A stretch of 64,000 bases of DNA. It comes from Lepidodermella squamata. Lineage: Eukaryota > Gastrotricha. The stretch covers positions 4,464,001 through 4,528,000 of the forward strand of contig JBLDXI010000042.1 in the NCBI GenBank assembly GCA_047495785.1. Reading direction: 5' to 3'. The position numbers were made by a program, and so were the translations under genes. Below the pieces are notes generated by a model, which ran no database searches, was not told where the DNA came from, and saw only the letters and a list, made by a program, of their open reading frames with translations. This document shows positions 25,201 to 36,530 of this stretch, one piece after another; position 1 is the stretch's first letter; each line of letters starts with the position of its first letter.

Positions 25201-27286
25201 GCAAGTTTTACATTGAGAAAAGCGACCCGGCCGCCCGGTTGCTCGTCAACGGCGATCCGGTGGAGAAGAAAACGGAAATCAAGACCAACTACAGGTTAGA
25301 ATTAACCCATTTTTCACGCAAATATTGCCTCAAAGTTGTTGAAATTAGGAACAATTGATATCAGCTGGGGACATTTTAATTTAAAAATTGAAACATTTCG
25401 AATCTTTAATTTTAAAAATTTTAATTAAAAAAATCAAAGTTTTTAAAATCGTTCAAATTTCTATTTCAATTTTTTTTAATTTTAGAATTCTGTTTGGGAC
25501 ATCTCAGCTTTATGTTTTCGTCAATCCTCAGTCGAAAGACGACCTGCAGACGATTTCCTACGACATGGCCCAGCGAGAAATCGCTACTAAGAGCGGCATT
25601 GATATCGGCAGTGGCGATAATCGAAGTTTGTTTCCATCTTTATTTTTCCTTTAATTTTTAATTATTATCTTGAAATTTTCAGAGGACGCGTTTTTGCAGG
25701 AGGAAATTATGGAGCTGAAAGCTGAGTTGGACGAGGCGAATGCCATGTCGATGGCTCTTGAAAAAACAATCTCTTTCCAAATGGCCCTCGTACCCGGGGC
25801 GGCGAAGGGTGACGTGAACGGTAAAACCGAGCTTTGGGTGACTGTTACGGACGTTGTTAACGGTTACGAATGGCTGTGGCCGCGTGAAAAGTTCATGGAA
25901 CGAAAGGGAGCCATGGAGGAAATGTTCGATCAGAAATCGGACGGAAATATGGCCTGGAAACAAGTTCCAAAGGTAAATTTAGTTTCACCTGTTTTCTCTT
26001 CAAAGTTTAAATAATTTTCAATCTTTTTCAAATCCATTTTGAATGTGATTTTTCATCTATTATAGGAAAAAGATCCATTCTGGGAAAATCCCGATACCGA
26101 TATCTTGATTGGTTTCTGCAAATTTTGGCCGTCTTCACTGGCCTACAAAATGGAGACGATTCAATCATTGGACGTTATCGATTTGAAGGGTGCAACCATT
26201 GGCACGCTGAAAGTCGAATTGCACCCATGCGATGCGAAAGGCCGCGAATTTACAGAACAGGACGATGTTTTCGTTGAAGATCCGAAAGAGCTGCTGACCA
26301 AAGACCCGAATCTTCATTTCATCGTCAAAATCATTGGAGCGAGGAGCTTGCCGAATAAATACGGGGTACGAAAATGTTCAGCTATTGCTCTATCCATGAA
26401 AAAAATTAAATAATTTGACGAAGTTCAAGATTGGAAAAAATTGAAATTTAAAATTTCAAAATTTATTTTTAAAATTTATTGACATTTTCATAACTCGAAA
26501 TTTTATATTTTTATATTTTTTCAATTTATTTGATCTTTGGCATGTTATAAAAAAATGTATGATTTTTTATATTTTTTTTCAGAGCACTTTTGTAAAATTT
26601 AAACTGTACGAAGATTTCGAATTTTCGTGCACGCCGAAAGTGACTGACAAGCCTTCGAACCCAGATTGGAACTTCAGCAAGATGTACCACTGGAAACTGA
26701 CTGAGCAGCACTTGGTCTACCTACGCGGTAGCGCGATTCCCATTCAAATCTGGGGCAAAATCGACCCGGCCAAGGTTAAAAAGGCCGCAAATGCGAAAAC
26801 TGAGCTTGCCAAGTTGTTGCGGCAAGAAAGCAACGCAAATTTGCCGCGGCCAACGTCGAGCCGGAACCGAGCTGGAGGCGCGCCGGTTCCGATTACGAAA
26901 GACTTAATGGCGAGTGCCGTTAACAAACTTCTGTTGCAAACGCGCGATTCCGAACTGCAGAAACTGCGGCGCAAATTGAATTGGATCAACAAGTTGGTTC
27001 AGGAGTCGAAATTCGCCGGTTTTACGGGCGTCAATTTGCATGTTCTCGAGGAGTTGCTGAATACGGAGCACGACGAGGCTGCTCAGCGGTTGATTGCTGC
27101 GTCGCTGAAGGGCGGCCCTCCACCGGCAATGACCCCAGGCAATCCTCCGCCTCCACAAAATGGCCAAACTCCAAACGGTAATTTTTCGGAAAAATTTGAA
27201 AAATATTAACCAAAATTTGATTTCAATTTGTTTCAGGTCAAAAGCCTGGCAGCCAGCAAGATTCGAAGACGTGTTGTCTCATATAA
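22205..27286 (+). CDS. klp-6: Kinesin-3 of the KLP-6/KIF28 type with a C-terminal CaaX-like motif
   Basis: Plus-end microtubule motor; C. elegans KLP-6 acts in cilia of sensory neurons. Eleven exons join in frame: 22205-22787, 23649-23912, 24010-24096, 24201-24271, 24324-24575, 24894-25294, 25486-25625, 25683-25972, 26066-26365, 26583-27177, 27237-27286; 1010 residues. Motor domain: [13 protein letters not shown]-loop GQTGSGKS (~residue 115), switch I NATSSRAH, switch [22 protein letters not shown]. The usual INKSL of the switch II helix reads INLSL. A neck coil, an FHA domain ([14 protein letters not shown] to FGTSQLYVF) and a C2-like region typical of this subfamily ([18 protein letters not shown] onward) follow. 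The tail is Pro/Asn-rich and ends KTCCLI, a possible prenylation site. Length and domain order fit KLP-6/KIF28 better than KIF1. Confidence 0.92.
22997..23372. repeat. Mariner/MITE-like inverted-repeat element, copy 1, in kinesin intron 1
   Basis: Bounded by GTGTCCCATAATTTACGCAA at the left and ATTGCGCAACTTATGGGATA at the right, which are imperfect inverted repeats. The interior contains AAAATACCGAAAATTGCCGA, shared with a second partial copy at ~23400-23530 and, reversed, with ~31917-32160. Confidence 0.7.
23400..23535. repeat. Partial copy 2 of the same repeat family
   Basis: Contains TTAAAATACCGATAATTACC followed by an ACCATCGGGTTTTTCCGGGT stretch, aligned in the same orientation with the centre of copy 1. 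No intact termini. Confidence 0.6.
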
Positions 27287-27627
27287 AAAATGAGTTTGAT
27301 ACGCTCGAGTGAAGGTTTTAATGACTCTTGTTCATATTGTAACATGATTGTTTGATGGTTTAATACTGGGAATAAATGTAGCATTTCACTTGCAATTAAC
27401 TAAGCCGCAACCACGTGACAGAATAAAATCTGTGATGCTTGAGGTGAATACTGAAAAATCACCTTGCTTCGGTCTTTATCTGATTTCGGAATCGAAATAA
27501 AATGTGTTGAATTGATGGAACCTTTGACTTTTTGCGTTGTTTTTTTAATGCACGAGGCGGGCAGAACTGGTCGATCATATTTCAGCCCGCCTCCATAACT
27601 AGTAGTGGTGCCACTAACCCTTCGTCG

Positions 27628-27870
27628 CTGAGTTCAACGGACCAAATTTTAGCGGACCAGTCTTTCGGACAAGATAGGAGGTGTGCCATGTGATTGCTAG
27701 ATTCCCACTGTAAAGGGCCATCTAATGACCTACTATCTACACCAGAGCTCCTTAGTCTCACTCAGGCAGTTCCACACATTCAAGTACTACAACTTGATTT
27801 GGTCCGCTAAATTGGGTCCGCCGAGTTCAACCAAGCCAGAGTTTTTGGAACTCAGCGGACCACTCTATTT
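27628..27870. repeat. Palindromic MITE-like repeat
   Basis: Left arm GGACCAAATTTTAGCGGACC (27639-27658) is inverted at 27798-27819 (TTTGGTCCGCTAAATTGGGTCC); GAGTTCAAC flanks both arms. A third CTCAGCGGACC occurs at ~27852. Confidence 0.65.
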
Positions 27871-28070
27871 TTCATTTTTTTCATTTTTCAAATTTTTTTA
27901 AAATTAACTGAATAAAAAATGATTTGATATAACGACGCTTATAATATTCCGGTATTACTACTCTACTAAAATAAATAAAATGAAATATTTGAAAAAAATT
28001 TGTATACCTATTGCTTTTTCTGTTTCAAAATAATCTTATATATTTTTTGTACGTTATATTCATGAGGCGC

Positions 28071-28182
28071 CAACTCATCCGCGACAACTCATCCGAAATT
28101 ATATAAATATTTAAATAATTATTTTTAGTGACAACTCCGGTGTCTGGTCCGGCCCGGCCGAGTTGTCGCGGATGAAGTTGTC
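28071..28182. repeat. Short palindromic repeat
   Basis: AACTCATCCGCGACAACTC at 28072-28090 is inverted at 28160-28179 (GAGTTGTCGCGGATGAAGTT), with one base different in length. About 110 bp, non-coding. Confidence 0.7.
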
Positions 28183-28436
28183 AATTCAAACGAATACCAC
28201 GGTCGGATTCCATGCCCCCGATAACATCTATTGGTATGCCTGAATTTTACTTGTTACAATAATGCCTAAAACAAAGCCGTGTGTTGCAAAAATGTTTTTT
28301 TTATCGTTTTTTATCGTTTTTTATTGGACTTATCTTATGGAGTCCATCACTCCGGAATGATACAAAAATGTTCAACAAAAGCCATATCAGTTTATTAGCA
28401 TCAAAAAAACGACCGAAAAGTCAATAGAGAAGGGAG

Positions 28437-29276
28437 TTATTTCTGAATGGAACAGTTTTCTTCTGTGGCTTCTTCAATCAGCCCACGAATTCGCATACAG
28501 ATTTCACGAAGCAAAGATTGAACTGCTGAGTTTCCTTCGCCAAAAAGATTGGGTGGTAAGTCATATCGATCTGAGACGGAATAGGTTCCATCAATTTCAA
28601 GTTTGAGGAAGTACCAATGAACACAATCGGTCACAATTCCGAAAGAACGTAACTTGGCCGCTTGGAAACCAGGGCGCTTCACCGATAGGCGTTTCTAACA
28701 ATAGTATTATTAATAAACGTCGCACGAGTTGCCATAGTACGTGTTACCTTTGATAAAAAGTCCATCTGTACTAAAGCCTGAGGAATCGCAGATTCAGCTG
28801 TTCCATCATCCGAATCACCTCTCTTTACTTCAGCAACTATTATTTCAACTTCACGGCAATATATGATGACGTCGGCTTTGCCATTAAGGTCGTCGTCCTC
28901 ATCGCTGATGCTCACGTCTACACCAATTTTATACTGTGGATTAAGTCCACCTATTAAACAATAGCGTTATTACAAAACGCGTACAAAAACAACACCAACT
29001 TACTCAAAGCGCAAAGAAAGAATGGAAGGCTGAGAAACACTCTCTTCGCCTCCAAGTCATAGCAGGAAGACATCGGCATTCGCTCCAAGAAATGCTAAAC
29101 AAAGATATTAGGGTGCATAAAGACATCATAAAAACATAAGTTAAACACACATGTAGAATTCCGGTGAAATATTCAAATGCCTCGCCTTGAATAGACGATT
29201 CTTTGGGTAAGAAAGGTTCATATCTAAATACACCATGCGGTAAACACGTACACAACAATTCAGGGCTGAAAAACAT
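28437..29276 (-). CDS. PD-(D/E)XK nuclease-fold-like protein
   Basis: Exons 29276-29151, 29094-29004, 28950-28748 and 28694-28437 join in phase (0, 1, 0) to give 225 residues; introns are 53-56 bp. The third exon has KADVIIYCREVEIIVAEVKR, which fits the D...(E)xK core of the PD-(D/E)XK nuclease fold, followed by a helix with Gln (AIPQALVQMDFLSK) and, in exon 4, SFGIVTDCVHWYFLKLE, the strand pair usual in crinkler-like and restriction-type members. The D of ADVII and the E/K of AEVKR would be the metal-binding residues. The chosen ATG overlaps a TTTTTCAG acceptor, so an upstream exon may exist. Substrate and role are unknown; a domesticated transposon or transferred nuclease are possibilities. 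Confidence 0.65.
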
Positions 29277-30154
29277 GCAGAGCTTCCTGCGCAGAAACTC
29301 AAAATTTCCTAATTTCCTATGAAATCCCCAATATCATAATTTCGCTGTAAAAATTGATAAAAAATCGGAATCGATAATCGCTAATCACCGATAATCAAAG
29401 TCGATCGGGAATATCAAAACGTTTTGAGCTCCATATACTTTACCAATCAAAAGTTGTATGTTGTAGTTTTTGCCTTCGGTTTTTGTCGGCAACGGTAATT
29501 TGGAACCTTGAAATTAGAAACATCAACAGTTTGCGGTAAATCGGCCTTTTTGAGGTTGAATCCCCCTTAGAAACTCCGAGAGATAAACTTATTCTCATCC
29601 CGAATCTAATTGCTTTTGCAGAATTTTTTTTTATCTACCACGGTTGCGGAGATAATTATAGGTGCCATAAAGCGATTATCGCGATTTTTATTACCCCAAA
29701 TTTTTCACGTAGTAATGACGTAATGAAATCGGTAATTTTTCACGAGGAGTTCATTGGTGGCCTCGGTTTTTTCATTTATTGGCCTCCTGAAAATGTGAAT
29801 TATCGGTTATTGGTTATGGAATATTGATTATCGATTATTAGTATCGATTATTTATAGTATTAAACTAGTTTGCAACTTGTTTTTCTAGCGTTTTCCTAGC
29901 AGCTTCCTAGTTTTTCCTGGCATTTTCCAAGCGTTTTAAAATGAATTTCCTAGCAAAAATTTCCTAGTTTCGCCGAAAATTTCCTGCGCATCCCGAATGC
30001 GCCATTTCTGCATGTTTTGCAGCCCTGCAATACTTAGCAACAATCAAAATGGCTCACGATTTCCGATATAATCCCTTGAGATATGCCGGTTTGCCACTGA
30101 GTTTAGAAAAGGATTTGTCCATTCTGTTTTTCCTTAACTTGTCTGCAATAGCCT
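29277..30154. other. Intergenic, simple and degenerate repeats
   Basis: TTCCTAGC-type degenerate repeats at ~29880-29990 and GATTATCGATTAT-like repeats at ~29800-29860. No gene seen. Confidence 0.5.
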
Positions 30155-30864
30155 TCAATCGTTTGTTAATTGCATCGCATTCAGGAGATAGTTCCGCTGA
30201 AAAGCAGTGTCTAAAAAAATATAAAAATTAAGGGGTTAACGCTAGTTCTTACCTGGTACTTCATTCTGAACTGAAAAACACAAAAAGCAAACACTCTGAA
30301 TGCAAACATGAAGCACAAGTTAAAACTACCTTGCAGTTGCAATTCGCAAATTTTCGGCAGGTAACGGGCTTTGACTTTTGCAATTGAACGTTCATTCGCA
30401 TCGATCAAGTACTTCAAATTGTCCAATGACTTCTTATAATCAAGAATTTCCGCTTGTAAATATTCCTGCTCGTATGAATCAGTCGTCTTCAGTAATTGTT
30501 CGCTAAATGAATCAAGGTTGCGATGGCTCGCACGAAGTTCAGCTCTCAGTCGCCGAGCCTTCTCAAGTAGTGGGACCAGTTCGGCATAAAACTTGTCCTG
30601 CAGGATGTTTATTTCTTCAGAATTTAGAGAAACTGTTTGGGGAGGCGATTCTTCACTAGTTCCAGCGGTAAGAATTTCTGCCACATTGCTGATTTTCCGG
30701 CGCCAGTCATTCTTGGGCGGGTCGGCTGAAAAGGAACGTTTCAAAATGAAGAATGAGTTGTGTCTTTTATCAAGTGTTGCCGCGAGATGAGTAAGTCGGC
30801 GGTAAGCACAAAATTGTTTGGTCACCATTGGTAACGATAGCACGCGCAATTTTACCAGAATCAT
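30155..30864 (-). CDS. Coiled-coil protein with predicted mitochondrial leader
   Basis: Exons 30864-30330, 30270-30253 (an 18 bp microexon) and 30210-30155 join in frame (phase 1 at both junctions) to give 202 residues. The first ~50 residues are Arg/Lys/Ser-rich without acids (MILVKLRVLSLPMVTKQF through ILKRSFSADPPKN), like a mitochondrial presequence. The remainder is two long amphipathic helices (LLEKARRLRAELRASHRNL and later), predicted coiled coil, with a short polar tail. No membrane segment. I do not recognise the family; a mitochondrial ribosomal or assembly protein is conceivable. Skipping the microexon also keeps the frame, so two isoforms are possible. Confidence 0.6.
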
Positions 30865-31916
30865 TATACTTTGTTAATACTGCATCTAAAAAGCAAAACA
30901 TATAGCTTTCAGAACTGAGGAATTAGACTTCTAAATTATCCCTCCGGAATCAGCCGACTAGAGTATCATTTTCACTAGCTGCTTATTTTATAACAAGCAT
31001 GTTAACACCCAGTGATTTTTCTTTGAGAGGTCCATTGATAAATAAATAAATACAGTAGATCTGACGTGCTAGTACATTCATGTGTGCCGAGATGACTCAT
31101 CACGATTTTTTTCTTTTTGGGTCGCGTGCTCGAAGAAATCACTTGATGAGGGTAATATTGTGTGTACGGCAAAAATTGAGCATCAATCAATCTAAAATGG
31201 AGCCCTATCTTTAATTAATCAAATCTCAATTAGCTCCATCTCAGATATCCCCGGCAAAACTCATGGGTAAAGTATAGACCAAGAGCTATCTTTCTATATA
31301 ATTTAACGAGCCGGGAAATCTGCCGTTTTGGAGGTAAAAATTTGTGAAAATAGAGCGTTAATTCGGGTGTTTTTTTATTCACCCCGAATTTTCGGGTCGC
31401 TCACTCCGAAAGTCATCCTGAAATGGAAATTTGGAGCGGTATAAAAGATTTCATTGCCCGAAAACCTCTGGTGTTTACATGGAAAATCTGTCATCCGCTG
31501 CTTAAGCCTGAGCTTCCAGAAATTCCGGGCATAATAGAGAAATCACCCTTCGCGAAAAACGAAAAATTAATTAAAAAAAAGGATGTCCTAAATTTCAATT
31601 AAATAAGTCAGGCTAGAACCTATTTTGGCAACATCACTAGTGATCTTCTGCAGATTTTTACAAATTTTTCCGAATAATTAGAGATGACTCATTATCGCCA
31701 AAAAATCGTGCTAGTGAGAAAATGGTGAATGAATGAAAATGGTGAAAATGTCAAAATTTCGGTTCATGGACAAATAAAAATTCAGTCTACGGAATCGCGC
31801 GGTTAAATTTCGTCATAAAATCATACGAAAAATTACGAATTTTCCCTATTTTCCCACCGAAATTCGAGACGATTGTTTTTGAGAGAAAAAAGTGTCGAAT
31901 TTTTCGCCATAAATTT
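30865..31916. other. Intergenic region
   Basis: AT-rich with no open frame above background. Confidence 0.5.
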
Positions 31917-32160
31917 GTACAGCGTGTCCCAGAAGTAGCGCAACTATATTTTTATTCGGAAACTTTTTGTGGGAATTAAAACTCATTTAAAAAAAATTAA
32001 ACTCACCCAGAGAAAATTCCATCTTTTATCTCCGATTTACCCAAAGAAATTGCAAATTCACCGAAGAAAACTCCGATGGTAACTGGTTCGGTAATTTTCG
32101 GTATTTTACCCGGTGGGACCGAATATCTCCGGAATTTTTCATTCCTATTAACAAGTGACA
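31917..32160. repeat. Reversed copy 3 of the kinesin-intron repeat family
   Basis: Starts ACAGCGTGTCCCAGAAGTAG and contains, on the minus strand, AAAATACCGAAAATTACCGA followed by ACCAGTTACCATCGG, matching copy 1 closely. It abuts the end of the CFAP57-like remnant. Confidence 0.65.
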
Positions 32161-32725
32161 TATTATACTATTCTCGTGATTTTTCGAAATCTTCTTGAGT
32201 TCCAACTCCATAACGGCGGTTTTATTCGTCGCTTGCAACGCCTGAGCCAGCGCAGCAATATCCGGGCCAGTTTTCCGCTTCAGCCCCATCGCTGCCTCCA
32301 AGTTGTTCACCCTGGTTCGCGACATTTTCAACTCAGTCCGCAAATCGTTATTCGGTAATGCGGTAATATTCGGTTCGATGCCGGTCTGAGTCTTTTTTGA
32401 GTTTTTTCCGCAGTGAACCGATTGTTTTTTCGAGATGCTCCCGCTGCCTCGCCCATTCGTTTTGAATATCTGCGTCGACTGTCGCGTTTTCAGCCGCTGC
32501 TTCCGTGCAGTACTTCGAGTAGAGTTGGCGTACCGATTCTTTGAGGAGAGCCGGTTCTTGGATCAAATTCGCTGTGTTATGTAAATCAGTCTGGAATCGC
32601 TTGTTAACCGTATGCCAATCTTGTTTGTTTAAAATGTTGTCAAATGGCCAATTATGAAATGAAAATAAACCGAAACAGAAAATAGTTATATTTTTCCTCA
32701 AATTAGCATGGAAAACCGTTGACAT
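32160..32725 (-). pseudogene. CFAP57/WDR65-like C-terminal remnant
   Basis: CFAP57 is a WD-repeat and coiled-coil protein of motile cilia and flagella. From ~32620 the minus strand reads RFQTDLHNTANLIQEPALLK, then NEWARQREHLEKTIGSLRKK and HRTEYYRITE, which match the C-terminal coiled coil of CFAP57. The frame then breaks at ~32348, and the match resumes one frame over with NDLRTELKMSRTRVNNLEAA. Compared with the family, about eight residues are missing at the break, so it looks like a deletion with frameshift and not an intron. No upstream WD-repeat exons are seen within the window. A sequencing error or a divergent short intron could mimic this. Confidence 0.55.
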
Positions 32726-35700
32726 GATTTTGCCGCCTAAAAATAATTTGTAAATGAAAGTTTTGAGCCGGTAATAATGTATGAAAAAATCGTAGCCCTT
32801 GCGTCATTTTTTCTATAAAAAAATATCGTTTATTAAGTGTCAATCTAGAACAATTCTTATTTTTTTTGCTCCTCATCGCTTGTTCTTCGCATCTTCTTTC
32901 CGAATGAAGTCCTTTCAAGTCAATATTATAGGTCGCATAAATTGCTTAACGCGATACCTGAATTAAAATGAGAAAATTAATACCAACACCGGATTTTCGT
33001 TTTTTTTTACTACTCAAGTCCTCTTCTTATGTGTTATATTCAAAGTTGCTCCGATATGACAATGTATATAATGATTATTGTTTGTTGTTCTTGTTCCCTC
33101 TGCGTCGAGAATTGGTATAAAAATAATAATTATTAAAATTATTACAACAAGATGATGATAAAACGAACACTGATGACTGAATAAATAATGAAGATGACGG
33201 AAATAAAACAGGAAAATGGGACATGTGATGCCGAATGAAAACTTCGAAGCGCGGTGTAGCTATATCGATAATAGAGCGGCATCGTTGGTGATTCATGCCG
33301 TGTTTAATGTCCAGTATAGCAGCGTGAGCAGGCGCGAAAATCGATGGCGAGTGCACGAATTATCTATCATCAATGCAAACACGCCGCCATGCTTGCCGTC
33401 CTTAGTCCTTACTACAACTTGCGGTTTATATGGATAGTTTTATTATTGTAAATATTCGCTAAAATATAGCCATAGATTGCGGGTTTTACCATACACATTT
33501 ACTGTGGGGATGATGCATTTGCCGTAGCCTTAATCGTTACCTTGCATACCTTGGAACTTTTTAAAATTGTATTTAAACGTCAGTAATTTTTTACAGGTTG
33601 AGAAATTTCGAACTCAATTTTTAATGTGCCAATTCACAGCAACAGCTTCACAATATAGGCGGATTTTCTCGCTTGATGACCGGCTTGTACCGGCTTGTAC
33701 CGGCTTGTGTGGCCTGCCATCTAAGTTGCCTATAAAAATAACCTTTTTCTAAAAATGCTCTGAATTATCATCAAGCGAGAAAATCTCGAATTCGCTGTAC
33801 TTATAGGATGAGACACCCTAAAAGGGTGCTCTTTTGTCGCCGGGTGCTCCCTAACCACCCGGTTGATTCTCGATTATTTTATGTGACCTCTGTGTACTTT
33901 TTTTCGAGTTAGAAATTAAAAATGACGACAGTATTGAAATTCAATCACACCGGCCGAATTCGTCCTATGCGCCCAGACTTATACAGGCGGAGTGCGTGAT
34001 TTTTGTACTGCAAAAACTGTCGCGAGGAAAAACTTGAAAAACTGAATTCAGATCTGAATGCTGAGCCTCTAAAACTTTTATAAACTAAATATTTTTGGCG
34101 ATATAAGTCAGGGACATTCATGGGAGTAATTTAGAATCTAAAATTCCAAAGCTGAAGGCACCTGACTCAGAAATTAGGGTTCTCGAAAAATCGCCTGAAA
34201 TCAGCTGGGCGGATAGGACGATTTCAGCCAGTTTTTGTACAGCCTTAACGGTGATAGATGAAGGTAAACGGATTTTATAATCGTGATCAGGACCTTCGAA
34301 AACTCCTAGAACTGCCATCAAATATTTTCTCTCCCGCAGATAAATAGTTCCGCCATGAAAGGGTTAAGGCAAAAGGCTGCCTAAAAATCAGCCGCCTTAA
34401 AATGTAAAACTTCGTCCCATTTTAATTACTGAATTAATTAGTTATTAGTAATTAATTGAATTACTGAATCTTCCGGCTTCTAGGGTCATCATCGCATGCT
34501 CCCAATCTATACTATGCTCGATACTAGGAGATATTTGGTCACCTCCTATTCCTATAATAAAATTTGCAAGGGACTCCGCAACATTTTTGCACTCAAAAAA
34601 TCCTTTAATAGTCCTTATCTTAAAAATGCTACCAGAATTCTTATCTCAACAGTACCTATGTATATTTGTTTTAAAGCAACACGGTAAAACACGCAAAATT
34701 ACACCCTATTTATTTTTCTAGACTTTTCAACCCGAAATCGCATGACGCACGTCAATAAAAGCCCGCTGTCATGCCATCATTCTTGAAAAATTTACATCCA
34801 AGTCATTGTTTTATCATATCAGGCAAAATATTTGAGATATCCATTCAAAAGCCGGGTATAACCAAACATATACCGCTATATATATATTATAAGTATAGTT
34901 GCGAGTAAAACTTTTCACGCACGCGACAAAATAATAATAACGAGTGCCAAAACCTATGCTGCGTGCAATAATAATATTATACAAAAATATAACCGAGCCT
35001 CGTTTTTGCGCGACATTTTTACTGCTGTAATGTATATATTGCACAGGATATTTTGCGCATACCTGATGCTGGCCATACAATGCATTAGGCATTGCAATAG
35101 GTATAGCAACCCTCGTCTAACAATTCCTGTAGTATTTTTAGCAAACACATGATAAGTGCTGTACAAGCTGCTGCTGCTACGGCTACGGCCAGCCTCCTAC
35201 CTGCGTTTATTATTTTGACATCATAATATTAGCACGGTGATAATACCCGTGTTATAACAAAACCAGGCATAGGGAAATGCGGCCGGCTCAAAAGTCGTAG
35301 AACACGATTTGCATTTTGCACAAACACGTTCGACCAGGTAATCGAGCTTTTATTACAGGCCGATATGGACTTCTGCATGCCATTTTTGATGAAGTAATAG
35401 CAGTATCATATAAACTCAATTTTCTAATTTTTTAGTTTTTTTTATAATTTAACATAATATTTATTGCATTTTTATAGGCATTGTAATAATAGGAAAATGA
35501 TAGAAATTTTTATTATTCAAAGCGGACGGATTGAAATATCCCCACTTCCTCAAACTTCTGGAACGCAGTTTGAATTTTTCACGTTTTTTGAAGACAGATA
35601 GGCGGTGAGCGAAATATCAGTCAACGCCAAGGATTATGCAAAAAATAGAGATTTTCAAAGTTGTTTTCGAAGCAGAATTAGGTTAGCCTCTAATAAGTCT

Positions 35701-36524
35701 AATTACGCAAGTTTAGTTATATCCTGAGCCGCCCTGCTGCACCGTCAATTGCCGCTTTTGAACTCACAAATTTGAGACTTATTGCAAATTCGCATCCGTT
35801 AGCTTTGGCGGAATTTTCCTCTACCCATAGAGAATAGATTATACCTCTATTCTCTATGCCTCTACCCTGAAAATGAAAAATTAAATTGGAGCTTTTTTTC
35901 TGAAAATGGGTTATAATTAGTTATACTTTTTTCAGAATTTTTGGAACCCAAAATTATTGTTATGTGCTGCTGTTATGTGCTGCTGTTATGTGCTGCAAAG
36001 AATAATTATTTGATTCTACTTAATTTCCTTCGGCTGTGGTGACTTTTACATTCGGGCTCACCTTGACATGTCTAAATGAGGCGACTTGGCAACACTTTAA
36101 ATAGCAAATCTTGTAGACCCCTTGCCCCCTCTTTGCCTAGCCTCCTTCGAAAATTTCTATGCCAAAGGTGCCCCATATCGTCACGTCAAAGTGACCCCGA
36201 TTGTGATAGACTGGCAGTAAGTATAAGAATTGGATTATTTCTTGTATAGATAATCGAATTTAATTAGCAATGTACGGCAGTAATTAAAATTGCCGGGTTG
36301 TCGTTGCACGCATGTCGTTTTTTGCGGGCTAACAATTTTGCTGGATTGTCTCTGGCAGCAATGCCGCACAGCGTTTTCATATAGGAATTTTTTATTGAAT
36401 ATATAGGGCGAAAAAGCAATAATATTTTCACGTGAAACATTTTTTATCCTCATAATTTTCAAGTATGAATGTTTTTGTTTCGAATTAGAGCGATTAATTT
36501 GTTTAATTAGTTGCGGATGCTTGC
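32726..36524. other. Gene-poor AT-rich region
   Basis: About 3.8 kb with only short open frames. A 67-codon minus frame at 34321-34118 is the most protein-like, without recognised domain. Simple repeats include GTTATGTGCTGCT x3 at ~35958-35997. A hairpin element at 33662-33785 is listed separately. Confidence 0.5.
33662..33785. repeat. 124 bp element with perfect 18 bp inverted repeats
   Basis: GATTTTCTCGCTTGATGA at 33662-33679 is perfectly inverted at 33768-33785. Inside lies a tandem CGGCTTGTAC repeated about 2.5 times (33681-33707). Non-coding. Confidence 0.75.
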
Positions 36525-36530
36525 AGAGAA

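Larger units (their letters stand above)
27287..28436. other. Intergenic region with two palindromic repeats
   Basis: Begins with the kinesin 3' UTR (AATAAA near 27371). Holds two inverted-repeat elements listed separately. No coding potential. Confidence 0.6.
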
